The notes below the pieces were generated by a model. That model did not search any database. It saw only the letters and a list, made by a program, of their open reading frames with translations, and was not told the origin of the DNA. This document shows, in pieces, positions 1 through 8,592 of a stretch of 64,000 nucleotides of DNA; the first letter of the stretch is position 1; each line of letters opens with the position of its first letter. The position numbers were made by a program, and so were the translations under genes. The DNA lies in the NCBI RefSeq assembly GCF_022458895.1, contig NZ_JAINFL010000003.1:186001-250000 (forward strand), given 5' to 3'. This stretch comes from Roseihalotalea indica (lineage in GTDB: Bacteria; Bacteroidota; Bacteroidia; Cytophagales; Cyclobacteriaceae).

Positions 1-147
1 AGGCATTGAATTGATTGTTAAATGGTTTGATTGTTCAATTGCTGGATGGCTGATTGTTGGATTGTTTAAATTGCTAATTGGTTGAATTGCTTAAATTTGC
101 ACATTGCACCATTCCATGGCGGCATTCCACATTGCACATTGTCCTTT
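1..147. repeat. AATTG-rich intergenic simple-sequence stretch
   Basis: The first ~110 bases are built from variations of ATTG/AATTG words at 7-8 base spacing (attgattg, aattgctg, gattgttg). No credible gene is present. Similar words recur at 50068-50112 and, in reverse complement, at about 61270-61320. This looks like degenerate short-period repeat DNA downstream of the oxidoreductase that ends at 148. Confidence 0.5.
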
Positions 148-1416
148 CTAAGTGTACATAGCATCGGCTACTTTTTTGATGGCCGCTACCATTTCTTCGG
201 TGTCTTCTCGGGAGGGGGTAGTATCCCAACTGCCCATCTTATGAGTTCCACCGACGATGATACCGTCTTTCCGGTTGATGGTATAAGCGCCCGCAGCGGC
301 AATACGATAATTTACTTCATTCTGAGGAATAACAAACGCCAGTTGACCAGAAATGGGAGTAAGGTGTGGATCACCGGTAATCTGCTTGGCACCGATACCA
401 GTACAGTTCACCAGACATGTTTCGGGTAGGGCATCAAAATCTTCCAGCCGGGTAAACTCCTTAATTTTAATGTTTCCGCCAAACCGCAGAAAGTCATCTG
501 TATACATTTTAAGCAGCGACGGAATATTGAATACCATAGAAGTGTGTCGGTAAACCACGGGTGCATCAAACGGGTGTTCTTTTTTGGAAAGCAATAGCGG
601 ATCGGGCAACACATTCATAAAAGCGTAACGGTCGTCGCCAGGCAGGTCACCGTGGGGATGCAAGCCTTCGTTCTCGCGTATATCGTAACTGTCCGTCCAC
701 ACCACATAATCGCCTAGCCCCAGCATATTCTGATATTTGAGAAATGCTTTCTGGTGCATTCGTTTAAACTGATCATGAAAAGTAGGAGTAACGTTCTCCG
801 AGTCAATGAGGCGGTGAGAGGGAGACCAGGTGCCGGTGGCTTTACTGGAGGTAATATCCGGAGCCATCTCTTTGGTGTAGATCGTTACCTCATAGCCTTT
901 GTGCTGAAGTGTGCGGGCGGTCGTAAGCCCGATGACCCCGCAGCCAATGACGGCCACCTTTCGGGAAGCCAGCGGAGCCATTTCACCAGTTTTTAAGGGT
1001 GTAACATGGGTAGAAGCATCACTTATAGAAAGACTATCTATTGACGAGGCTTCCATAGCCATAGAGGCCAGAGGAATACTATTATCCCAGGAAGCATCCA
1101 CTAACTCCGCTGCTAGTTCGGCTGACCCCCAGGAGAGTGACCAGCCACTACCCCCGTGCCCGTAGTTGTGAATTAAGGTTTTGCCTCCTAGCTCTTCTTT
1201 TTCTATCCGGGGCCCTAAGGTGCGGTAAGGTCGTAGTCCGACGGTTTCTTTTACCACCCGGTCCATAGAGATGCGCAATTTGGGCAGGTAGCGGGAAGAG
1301 TATTGCATCTCCAATTGCTTTTTAGCCATTTTAAGGGCAGGAGGAGTACAAGCGGCCGCACCCATCGTAATACCGGCCATGGCAGCCTTGTTCAGAAAAC
1401 TCCGTCGGTCAATCAT
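148..1416 (-). CDS. Tat-exported FAD-dependent oxidoreductase, circularly permuted D-amino-acid oxidase fold
   Basis: The protein is predicted to be a flavin amine/amino-acid oxidase anchored outside the cytoplasm. The ATG at 1416 starts with a twin-arginine signal (MIDRRSFLNK) and a lipobox-like GAAAC near residues 19-23; the open frame continues upstream but has no sensible N-terminus. The C-terminal motifs of D-amino-acid oxidases appear first: ETVGLRP (57-63) and HNYGHGGSGWSLSWG (83-97). The FAD-binding Rossmann motif VIGCGVIGL follows only at about 156-164, and the protein ends with IIVGGTHKMGSW, which normally precedes the R-P/HNYGHGG segment. The order is therefore rotated relative to canonical DAAO, with a ~45-residue linker joining the two parts. 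The Arg that binds the substrate carboxylate (RP motif) and the Tyr of AGAYTI are kept, so activity is plausible. The substrate is unknown. It is transcribed alone. Confidence 0.85.
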   Translation of the reverse strand: MIDRRSFLNKAAMAGITMGAAACTPPALKMAKKQLEMQYSSRYLPKLRISMDRVVKETVGLRPYRTLGPRIEKEELGGKTLIHNYGHGGSGWSLSWGSAELAAELVDASWDNSIPLASMAMEASSIDSLSISDASTHVTPLKTGEMAPLASRKVAVIGCGVIGLTTARTLQHKGYEVTIYTKEMAPDITSSKATGTWSPSHRLIDSENVTPTFHDQFKRMHQKAFLKYQNMLGLGDYVVWTDSYDIRENEGLHPHGDLPGDDRYAFMNVLPDPLLLSKKEHPFDAPVVYRHTSMVFNIPSLLKMYTDDFLRFGGNIKIKEFTRLEDFDALPETCLVNCTGIGAKQITGDPHLTPISGQLAFVIPQNEVNYRIAAAGAYTINRKDGIIVGGTHKMGSWDTTPSREDTEEMVAAIKKVADAMYT

Positions 1417-1776
1417 AATGTAGTAGTATATTATTCTGGTTATTTTGCTAATTACAGAATAATGAGTAAGCGTTGCAAACTTTTGCGAATGTAAAATGAT
1501 GATTAATGAGTAATGACTGATGATTGATAGTACGAGTAGCAGGATTCCTGAGAAAGTAAGGGTTGAAATAAAAATCTTTGTAGGAACATCATTCATGATG
1601 TTCAACAAATGGGACAGTTTGCTGATTGGTTGGGCAATTCTGAACAAAACTGATTTATCCCTATAATATTCATCAATCATTAATCATCAAAACGTAGGCA
1701 GGAACAATGCGAAAAAATACTGAAATGCTACTCTTCGTCCTGAGTATCCCGTACTTTTAAGAAAAAACCAGAGCCT
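1417..1776. other. Intergenic region between divergent genes, with palindrome and short-period repeats
   Basis: This 360-base gap holds no credible gene. It contains an ATGA/ATTA-rich stretch (about 1496-1530) and a similar patch at 1668-1690, both resembling stretches near 32.5 and 61.2 kb. It also contains a 20-base palindrome at 1584-1603 (arms gaacatcat / atgatgttc with a two-base centre). The palindrome is a candidate operator for either flanking gene, but nothing in the sequence identifies a binding protein. Confidence 0.5.
1584..1603. promoter_or_regulatory. 9-bp-arm palindrome, candidate operator
   Basis: The perfect inverted repeat gaacatcat-tc-atgatgttc lies between the divergently transcribed oxidoreductase (starts 1416) and phosphoesterase (starts 1777). 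Its size fits a dimeric regulator site. The surrounding DNA is rich in ATGA-type words, so chance generation from repeat DNA is possible. Confidence 0.3.
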
Positions 1777-2619
1777 GTGCCTCAACAGAACCCTTCTTTT
1801 TCGTTTGGCGTCGTTGCCGATGTACAATACTGCGACTGCCCACCCTCGCCGGTACGCTTTTACCGAAATTCTACCGATAAATTGCAGGAATGCCTGAATA
1901 CCCTAAACGAATTGAATCTAGCCTTTACGCTGGATGCAGGTGATCTGATTGATCGAGATTCCAGCAGTTTTACTACTATTCTGCAAACATACAATTCCTC
2001 TAAGCACCGGGTTTATCGTACGCTAGGCAATCACGATTATTCGGTGGCGCCGGAGGAACTCGCTCATGTACCCTCAATGGTAGGCCTGAACCCTGCTGGT
2101 TACTACGACTTTGTACATCAGGACTGGCGGTTTATCGTGCTGAATGGAAATGAGATGAGCCTGTTTGCCAATCGTCCTGCATCAACCGCATACCAGAAGG
2201 CGGAGCTGATGCTGAATGAGCTGCAAGAGCAAGGCGCCCCGAACGCTCAAGAATGGAATGGTGGAGTGAGTCAGCAACAGCTGATGTGGTTACAGCAGCA
2301 GCTCCGGGCGGCCCGCTCGGCTAACCAGAAGGTGATCGTCATGGGCCATTATCCACTGTATCCCGAAGATCCGCATAATTTGTGGAATGCCAGGGAGGTG
2401 ATTACGCTGCTGGAACAATCCGGTAATGTGCGGGCCTACTTTAACGGACATAACCACGCCGGAAACTACGGCCAAAAGAAAGGCATTCACTACCTGAACT
2501 TCAAAGGCATGGTGGATACCCCTGATCAGAATACCTTCGCCGCCATTCATGTTCACACTGATCATCTGGAAGTGCAAGGATTTGGGCGAGAAGACTCCCG
2601 TGAGTTAGGGTTTAGTTAA
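1777..2619 (+). CDS. Metallophosphoesterase, ADP-ribose/CDP-alcohol diphosphatase (ADPRibase-Mn) type
   Basis: This is a 280-residue calcineurin-like phosphoesterase, predicted to hydrolyse the pyrophosphate bond of ADP-ribose, CDP-choline or related nucleotides with Mn2+. The motifs are in the usual order: DVQ (15-17, the variant of DxH typical of this subfamily), GDLID (55-59), GNHD (84-87), a NGGxSQQQLxWL segment, MGHYPLYP and NGHNHAGNY. The NGGVSQQQ and YFNGHNHAGNYG stretches match the ADPRibase-Mn family more closely than generic phosphoesterases. There is no signal peptide, so it is cytoplasmic. The start is a GTG at 1777; no better ATG keeps the first motif. It is a single gene facing the ABC permease convergently. 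Confidence 0.82.
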   Translation: MPQQNPSFSFGVVADVQYCDCPPSPVRFYRNSTDKLQECLNTLNELNLAFTLDAGDLIDRDSSSFTTILQTYNSSKHRVYRTLGNHDYSVAPEELAHVPSMVGLNPAGYYDFVHQDWRFIVLNGNEMSLFANRPASTAYQKAELMLNELQEQGAPNAQEWNGGVSQQQLMWLQQQLRAARSANQKVIVMGHYPLYPEDPHNLWNAREVITLLEQSGNVRAYFNGHNHAGNYGQKKGIHYLNFKGMVDTPDQNTFAAIHVHTDHLEVQGFGREDSRELGFS

Positions 2620-2642
2620 CACCTTTTTACTCGCTAGAATTA

Positions 2643-3953
2643 TTACCCCCGCTGAAAGAGCCACTTTCCGATCGTTTTATAATTCACTTTAGTGCCGTAG
2701 GTAAGAATGCCGATGCGGTAAATCTTCGCCGCTACCCAGGTGGTGAAAATAAAGCCGCCAATCAGCAGGGCCATTGATAACATTAATTGCCACGTGGGCA
2801 CACCAAAAGGCACGCGCATCATCATGGTTACGGGAGAAGTAAAGGGAATCATGGACATCCAAAAAGCCAGGTTACCGTCCGGTTCGTTTAAAATAGCTGC
2901 TAGGGTGACAATAGAGATGATCAGTGGAGCGGAGACTGGCAGCATAAACTGCTGGGTGTCGGTGTCAGAATCAGCCGCAGAACCAACCGCAGCAAATAAG
3001 GCACCGTACATTAAATACCCACCCAGAAAGAAAAAGATAAAGCAGAAAATAAGCAGGGGCACATTCACCGACTGGAAAGCCTGAGAAATGTTCTGCATGG
3101 CTTCCAGCTCCGGACTATTTTCCGGCATTTGCCCCATAGGCATAGTGGCAGGTGGCTGACTGGCCAGATCTGGAAAGAAGTTGCCCGCTATTGTTACGAT
3201 GATGAGGGTAAAGCCGATCCACAGCAAAAACTGGGTTAGGCCAACGGAAGCCACACCAATCACTTTGCCCATCATCAACTGAAACGGCCGAACAGACGAG
3301 ATAATCACTTCTACGATGCGGCTGGATTTTTCTTCAATCACCCCACGCATTACTTGGGCACCGTAGAGAAAAATGAAAATATAGATAAGAAACGCGCCTA
3401 CGTACCCGACTGCCGAGGCCACTCCGGCATTGCCCTGTTGTTCTTCACCGGCCTGGGTTAGGTTAATTGTGTTGATGCTGACGCTGGTTTCCAGGGCTTC
3501 CAGCGTTTCGCGGTTAATGCTGGAGCGCTCGAGCTTTACATCGCGTAGCTTCTGTCGTAGCGTGCTTCGGATATTGCCCAGCAATTGCAGGCTGGGGTTG
3601 GTTTCAGAAAAAAATGTTATACCCTGCGGATCACTCAGGTCAATCTCAGGAATGTACAGCAACCCATAGCGATTGCTGGTGGGAAACTCTGCTTTGGCCT
3701 CATTCAGTCCAATATCAATGTACTGAAAATGAATGTTGCCTTCCTCGTCATTCTCAAAGCTATCAGACAATAAACCGCTCTCATCAATAACGGCGATGAC
3801 CTTTTCGTCAGTGCTTTCGCTGGAGGCCAGCCAGATGGGAACGATAACAATACCGGCAAAGATCAGCGGCCCGAGAATCGTCATGATGATGAATGATTTC
3901 TTGCGGACCCGCGTCCAGTATTCTCTGATAATGATTAATCCTATTTTATTCAT
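2643..3953 (-). CDS. ABC-2 type transporter permease (NatB-like)
   Basis: This is the membrane subunit of an ABC exporter, 436 residues. It has one N-terminal membrane segment (about 20-42), a ~130-residue extracytoplasmic domain starting ESTDEKVIAVID, then five or more hydrophobic segments from about residue 185 onward. The VMRGVIEEKSSRIVEVIISSVRP motif is typical of NatB/YhaP-type ABC-2 permeases. Its start overlaps the stop of the upstream ATPase by 4 bases (ATGA, 3950-3953), so the two are translationally coupled. The family usually exports Na+, peptides or drugs; the substrate here is unknown. Confidence 0.9.
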   Translation of the reverse strand: MNKIGLIIIREYWTRVRKKSFIIMTILGPLIFAGIVIVPIWLASSESTDEKVIAVIDESGLLSDSFENDEEGNIHFQYIDIGLNEAKAEFPTSNRYGLLYIPEIDLSDPQGITFFSETNPSLQLLGNIRSTLRQKLRDVKLERSSINRETLEALETSVSINTINLTQAGEEQQGNAGVASAVGYVGAFLIYIFIFLYGAQVMRGVIEEKSSRIVEVIISSVRPFQLMMGKVIGVASVGLTQFLLWIGFTLIIVTIAGNFFPDLASQPPATMPMGQMPENSPELEAMQNISQAFQSVNVPLLIFCFIFFFLGGYLMYGALFAAVGSAADSDTDTQQFMLPVSAPLIISIVTLAAILNEPDGNLAFWMSMIPFTSPVTMMMRVPFGVPTWQLMLSMALLIGGFIFTTWVAAKIYRIGILTYGTKVNYKTIGKWLFQRG

Positions 3954-4849
3954 CGTACTGCCTCAATAAAGATTTCGTTGATCGTCGGTACTTTTTCCTG
4001 AAACGCGTGAATTTCTACGTGGGGAAGCAGCTTTAGCAGCACTTCGTTCGGAGTGATGTTTTCCGCCACCTGCATGGTAGATTTGGTATATTCGTTTTCC
4101 CAGGCTTCTTCCTGCAATAATTGATACTCCAAATCCAGTCCATTGATGGCTCCGCTATGTACTACCTCATAAGTGTTGGAGCGAAACTGATTTTTGATGT
4201 CTTGCTTCTTGCCATCCAATATTTTTTGCGATTTGTTGATCAGAGCAATGTGCGTACACAACTCTTCTACCGATTCCATACGGTGGGTAGAGAAAATAAT
4301 GGTTTTGCCCCGTTCACACAGTTGCAATATCTCATCTTTGATTAGATTAGCGTTTACCGGGTCAAATCCAGTAAAAGGTTCATCTAAAATAATCAGGTCC
4401 GGATCATGCACCACAGTAGCAATAAACTGTATCTTTTGTTGCATCCCTTTGGAGAGGTCCTCGATCTTCTTTTCGCTCCATCCCGAAATTTCCAGGCGCT
4501 CAAACCAATTTTTAATGCGGCTGACCGCTTCGGAGCGAGACAGGCCTTTTAAGCGAGCCAGGTAAATCAGCTGTTCCCCCACTTTCATTTTTTTATAAAG
4601 TCCCCGTTCTTCGGGCAGATAACCAATATCGGCAATATGCCTGGGGGCTAAGTTTTGGCCCTTAATCAAGATCTTCCCTTCATCAGCCGTAATAATCTGA
4701 TTGATAATGCGGATCAATGTGGTTTTCCCAGCGCCATTAGGACCGAGTAGGCCAAAGATGGATTGTTGAGGAATGGTAATGCTGACATCCCGCAGTGCCT
4801 CGTGGTTGGCATACCGCTTATATACATGTTGTGCTTCCAGTAAATGCAA
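3950..4849 (-). CDS. ABC transporter ATP-binding protein (NatA-like)
   Basis: This is the ATPase subunit paired with the permease that follows it. It has 299 residues with Walker A GPNGAGKTT (about 36-44), the signature LSKGMQQK (about 133-140), Walker B LIILDEPFTGFDP and the switch His in FSTHRM. The C-terminal ~80 residues form the extra domain usual in NatA-type exporter ATPases (DUF4162-like region). It is the first gene of a two-gene operon, with a 4-base overlap with the permease. Divergent transcription of the M28 peptidase starts about 160 bases away. Confidence 0.92.
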   Translation of the reverse strand: MHLLEAQHVYKRYANHEALRDVSITIPQQSIFGLLGPNGAGKTTLIRIINQIITADEGKILIKGQNLAPRHIADIGYLPEERGLYKKMKVGEQLIYLARLKGLSRSEAVSRIKNWFERLEISGWSEKKIEDLSKGMQQKIQFIATVVHDPDLIILDEPFTGFDPVNANLIKDEILQLCERGKTIIFSTHRMESVEELCTHIALINKSQKILDGKKQDIKNQFRSNTYEVVHSGAINGLDLEYQLLQEEAWENEYTKSTMQVAENITPNEVLLKLLPHVEIHAFQEKVPTINEIFIEAVR

Positions 4850-4900
4850 GGTCGTTCTATTTTAGGTGCTAAGAACACAAATTAACGCGTAGGAATCAAA

Positions 4901-4932
4901 TTCGACAAGTCAATAAGAAAACGGTAATTTTG
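4901..4932 (+). promoter_or_regulatory. Candidate Bacteroidota promoter for the M28 peptidase gene
   Basis: TAATTTTG at 4925-4932 matches the TAnnTTTG -7 element of Bacteroidota housekeeping promoters. A TTCG at 4901-4904 sits at about the right distance for the -33 element (consensus TTTG). It would give a leader of ~70 bases before the ATG at 5009. Confidence 0.4.
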
Positions 4933-5008
4933 CGCGAACTTCCCATGCTATTGAATTAGTCGCGAACGAGCGCTGTTTATTACACAATCATTCAGATTTT
5001 TAAAAAAA

Positions 5009-6580
5009 ATGTCAAAATATACTTTCATTTGTTTTCTTGTATTAAGCTATACAGCCTGTAAGGCACAATCTGCCCAGCCCGCCGATTCTGTCGCTGCTCA
5101 GTTTGCTCAGACTATCACGCAGGAGGAGCTTCGGGAACATCTACAGATACTGGCTGCCGACGATATGGAAGGGCGAGAAACCGGGACCCCCGGTCAGAAA
5201 AAAGCGGCAGCCTACATTGCTGGCTATTTTTCCGAACTGGGCCTTCCTGCGGTTATTGGCGACACCTCGTATTTCCAGACATATCCGATTGCCGAAAGCG
5301 CCTGGAAAGAACCTTATGTGGAGATTGAAGGAAAGCGATTTGCCTTTCTGAAAGACTTTTACTCGTTTTTCCGTCTTACTGATCCGATAGACACTTCGTT
5401 TAGCCAGGTTACCTTTGCCGGGTATGGTATTGCCAGCGAAAAATATGACGATTATACCGGGCTAAACGTAGAGCAAAAAGCCGTGATGGTACTGGCCGGA
5501 GAGCCTGTTAGCCGAGATGGAATGTATTATGTTACAAAAGCGGCTTCGCCTTCCCGCTTCACTCAGAGCCTGATGGCCAGCCTGGGCACCAAGCGAGCCA
5601 TTGCCGGCATAGAAGATGCCGCGTTGGTGATGGTGATAGACGATGAATTTGAACAGCATATCCGTCGGTACGCCGTGGCAGCTAATCGCCCTTCCCTGGA
5701 GTTGCAGGATGAAAGCGATGACCCCAGCCTGATTATCATCTCGCCAGAAATGGCCAAAGCACTGAGCGGGAAACGGTCATTAGAAAAAATGCAGCAGCGT
5801 ATTGATAAAAAAGGTAAACCCCTCAGTTTTACTCAGGATGTTTCATTCCGGGTGAATTTACAGCAGGATATTCGGGAAATTACTTCTGAAAATGTGCTGG
5901 GATACGTTGAAGGCAGTGATTTAAAAGATGAACTGGTAATTGTTACATCTCACTACGATCATATTGGAAAGCGGGGAGAAGTAGTAAACAATGGGGCTGA
6001 TGATGATGGCTCGGGAACAGTTGCGGTACTGGAGTTGGCTGAAGCCTTTGCCGAAGCAAAAAAGCAGGGGTATGGTCCCCGGCGTAGTATGTTATTTATG
6101 ACGGTTTCAGGTGAAGAGAAAGGGTTATTCGGTTCTCAGTATTATACTGAGCACCCGGTGTTTCCGCTGGAAAATACGGTAGCTGACCTGAACATTGACA
6201 TGATCGGTAGAATTGACCCGGCCCACGCCGCTGATTCTAATTATGTGTATGTGATTGGCTCTGACCGGCTGAGCACCGAGCTTCATGAAATTAACGAACG
6301 GGCTAATAATACTTTTACCCAGTTAGATCTGGACTACCGCTTTAATGCTGAAAATGACCCCAACCGGTTTTACTATCGTTCGGATCACTACAATTTTGCT
6401 AAAAACAACATCCCGGTCATCTTCTATTTCAACGGCACCCATGCCGACTACCATCGCCCATCGGACACAGTGGATAAAATAAAGTTTGATTTGCTACAGA
6501 AGCGCGCTCAATTGGTGTTTTATACTGCCTGGCAACTTGCCAATCAGGAGCAACGTATTGAGGTGGATGTTACTGAGTAA
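5009..6580 (+). CDS. Exported M28 family zinc metallopeptidase
   Basis: This is an aminopeptidase-type Zn peptidase of 523 residues. It carries an N-terminal export signal with a cysteine (SYTACKAQ, near residue 17) that could be a lipidation site, although the lipobox is weak. The M28 metal ligands are visible: SHYDHIG, then NNGADDDGSGTVAVLELAEAF, SGEEKGLFGSQYY, LNIDMIGRI and the late YRSDHYNFAKNNIPVIFYFNG. The region at about residues 110-240 is a PA-like insertion as in other exported M28 enzymes. It probably trims peptides in the periplasm or at the cell surface. It is transcribed alone, with a candidate promoter just upstream. Confidence 0.92.
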   Translation: MSKYTFICFLVLSYTACKAQSAQPADSVAAQFAQTITQEELREHLQILAADDMEGRETGTPGQKKAAAYIAGYFSELGLPAVIGDTSYFQTYPIAESAWKEPYVEIEGKRFAFLKDFYSFFRLTDPIDTSFSQVTFAGYGIASEKYDDYTGLNVEQKAVMVLAGEPVSRDGMYYVTKAASPSRFTQSLMASLGTKRAIAGIEDAALVMVIDDEFEQHIRRYAVAANRPSLELQDESDDPSLIIISPEMAKALSGKRSLEKMQQRIDKKGKPLSFTQDVSFRVNLQQDIREITSENVLGYVEGSDLKDELVIVTSHYDHIGKRGEVVNNGADDDGSGTVAVLELAEAFAEAKKQGYGPRRSMLFMTVSGEEKGLFGSQYYTEHPVFPLENTVADLNIDMIGRIDPAHAADSNYVYVIGSDRLSTELHEINERANNTFTQLDLDYRFNAENDPNRFYYRSDHYNFAKNNIPVIFYFNGTHADYHRPSDTVDKIKFDLLQKRAQLVFYTAWQLANQEQRIEVDVTE

Positions 6581-6637
6581 CGCGAATATTGGAGGCCGGA
6601 AGCGGGAGACTGTGATCAAAAGGTAAATAAAAGTTAG

Positions 6638-7741
6638 ATGGTGAATTTATTTAGTAAACTGCAAAATAAATATTTTGTGCTTTTTTCCAGCCTCTGGCCT
6701 CCAGCATTCAATAACGTGGCTCTTACCTTCATATGGTTGTTACTTCTACCTTTGAGTTGCCAGCAAAACCCCGCGCAGGAGCGAGATGCATTTCTGTTAC
6801 GAGGTAATTTAAAGCTGGAAGAGGGAGAGTACGGAGAGGCAATCCGATATTATAATGAAGCCGTGAAAGTAGACCCCAACTACGCCGATGCCTACAATAA
6901 CCGGGGTATTGCGTATACTGAGATCAGGCGGTATCCGGAAGCTATTACTGATTACACCCGCGCTATTCAATCCCGTTCGGGCTATGCTGATGCTTTCTTT
7001 AATCGGGCGGATACTTACTATCAAAAAGGTGATTATGCCCGCAGTCTGGCTGATCTGGATTCTGTGCTGCGCTACTATCCTGATTCTGCGTATGTATACT
7101 TTAGCCAGGGCCTTTCATTAACGGCTTTGCAGCGCTATGAGGAAGCTCAGCAAGCGTTTACGAAGTCTCTCCAGTTAGATTCGCAGAATGCGGAAAGCTT
7201 TGTTAATCGGGCTACGGTATCTTACTATCAGCAGAAGTACGAGCCAGCTAAGCAGGACATTCAACGAGCTCTAACCTTAGATGCCGAGGAAAGTAACGCT
7301 TACAACGTGCTAGGACTGGTGTATACGAGTACTCAACAGTATGACTCAGCTCGCACCGCTTTTCAGCAGGCATTAGAACGGGAACCTTACCAGCCGTATT
7401 TTCTGAATAACCGGGCCTATCTGTATCTTCAGATGGATTCGCTAAGCCTGGCTCAGCCCGATTTAACCCAAAGCATGCGAATTGATCCGACCAACAGTTA
7501 TGTGTATCGTAATCAGGGTATTTACTACCTGGAAAAGGGGCAGATTGAAGATGCGTTGCGTCTCTTGCAACGGTCGGTGTCTCTAGATTCTACAACGCAA
7601 GAGGTGTTTTACTATTTGGGAAACGCTTATCAGGAAATGGGTGAGAATACGAAGGCCTGTGATGCCTGGAAGAAATCGGTGGAAAAAGGGGATAGGCTGG
7701 CTCAGGATGCTTTTCAGCGCTACTGTACGTCAGATGGCTAG
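6638..7741 (+). CDS. Tetratricopeptide-repeat lipoprotein
   Basis: This 367-residue protein is almost entirely TPR motifs (about eight 34-residue repeats from residue 50, such as ADAYNNRGIAYTEIRRYPEAITDYTRAI). TPRs act as protein-docking scaffolds. A hydrophobic stretch ending in LPLSC suggests a lipoprotein signal. The ATG at 6638 leaves a long, unusual region before that stretch. A later GTG at 6716 would give a compact signal peptide, so the start is uncertain. It overlaps the convergent OmpA gene by 12 bases at the 3' end. The partner is unknown. Confidence 0.83.
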   Translation: MVNLFSKLQNKYFVLFSSLWPPAFNNVALTFIWLLLLPLSCQQNPAQERDAFLLRGNLKLEEGEYGEAIRYYNEAVKVDPNYADAYNNRGIAYTEIRRYPEAITDYTRAIQSRSGYADAFFNRADTYYQKGDYARSLADLDSVLRYYPDSAYVYFSQGLSLTALQRYEEAQQAFTKSLQLDSQNAESFVNRATVSYYQQKYEPAKQDIQRALTLDAEESNAYNVLGLVYTSTQQYDSARTAFQQALEREPYQPYFLNNRAYLYLQMDSLSLAQPDLTQSMRIDPTNSYVYRNQGIYYLEKGQIEDALRLLQRSVSLDSTTQEVFYYLGNAYQEMGENTKACDAWKKSVEKGDRLAQDAFQRYCTSDG

Positions 7742-8425
7742 CACTTTGATCTCTACCCGTCGGTTCTTTTGCCGTCCGGCGACCGACTCTTCTCTTGAAA
7801 TGAGATGCGATTCGCCGAAAGCCTTTGTTTTAATCCGTTTTTTGCGAATGCCTAATTCTACTAGGTAGTCTTTAACATTCTCGGCCCGTTCTTCAGAAAG
7901 CTCTAATAACGATTGGTTGCTTCCCCGGTCAGTATGGCCTTCCAACTGAATGATCATTTTCGGGTAACGCTCCATTAATGCTTTTAGCTCTTCTACTACC
8001 GGTATGACTTCCGGCCTGAGCACACTAAGGTCACGGTCAAACCATATAGTATCGGATAGGTGCAGGTAATCGCCTTCTTGCGGGACACGCCGGAGTAGAA
8101 GGTTTTTTGGCATTTCACCCGGATCATTGGTTTGCAATGTGAGCAGAAGCGGCTGATAGTCTTCAGCAGTTACTTCCAGCTTATATTCCCGGTGCTGTTG
8201 CAGATAAATGTGATAATGTCCGTCCTGATTATCAAAGAAGCGAATCCCCATCACATTGCTGATAGGAAGAAGGTTATATTTTAGTTTAGCCTCTACCGGT
8301 TCTTTGGTATCAGCATCCAGTATTTTTCCATTGACATAGACCAGGTCATCATCGGGCTGCGCATAAGACATTGTGTCCTGGGTGGTTGACCATAAGCCTA
8401 AGATAAGCGCAAAAAGACACCTCAT
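7730..8425 (-). CDS. OmpA-family peptidoglycan-anchoring protein (short)
   Basis: This is a 231-residue exported protein with a signal peptide (first ~24 residues, ending SYAQ). An N-terminal carboxypeptidase-regulatory-like beta-sandwich follows (VNGKILDADTKEPVEAKLKY), then a C-terminal OmpA domain. The OmpA core is visible as IIQLEGHTDRGSNQSLLELSEERAENV and AGRQKNRRVEI; the Asp of HTD and the Arg of NRRVE are the diaminopimelate-binding residues. It probably tethers the outer membrane to the cell wall. It lies downstream of a second, larger OmpA protein in the same orientation but is separated from it by ~170 bases, so a shared transcript is uncertain. Confidence 0.9.
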   Translation of the reverse strand: MRCLFALILGLWSTTQDTMSYAQPDDDLVYVNGKILDADTKEPVEAKLKYNLLPISNVMGIRFFDNQDGHYHIYLQQHREYKLEVTAEDYQPLLLTLQTNDPGEMPKNLLLRRVPQEGDYLHLSDTIWFDRDLSVLRPEVIPVVEELKALMERYPKMIIQLEGHTDRGSNQSLLELSEERAENVKDYLVELGIRKKRIKTKAFGESHLISREESVAGRQKNRRVEIKVLAI

Positions 8426-8592
8426 GCTGTCGGGTTAATTTCTAACGCGGGTTTATACAAAAAATAGCGTTTTATATAATTTAAGTAATATTTTATGGTA
8501 CATTTATACGTAAAAGCTAATAATAGGTTTATTATTTAGGATAGACTTAAAGCGAATAGCTATCCTGATAAAGACGATAATACAAATTTTGT

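Noticed and set aside
82..429. Plus-strand open frame over the end of the oxidoreductase gene
   Set aside because: It is the antisense of a well-supported coding region.
1417..1680. N-terminal extension of the permuted oxidase to 1680
   Set aside because: The extra 88 residues translate repeat-rich intergenic DNA, and a clean Tat signal begins at 1416.
8538..8566. 7-bp inverted repeat aggatag/ctatcct between the two OmpA genes, considered as a terminator
   Set aside because: No T-run follows on the strand that would be transcribed; support is too weak.
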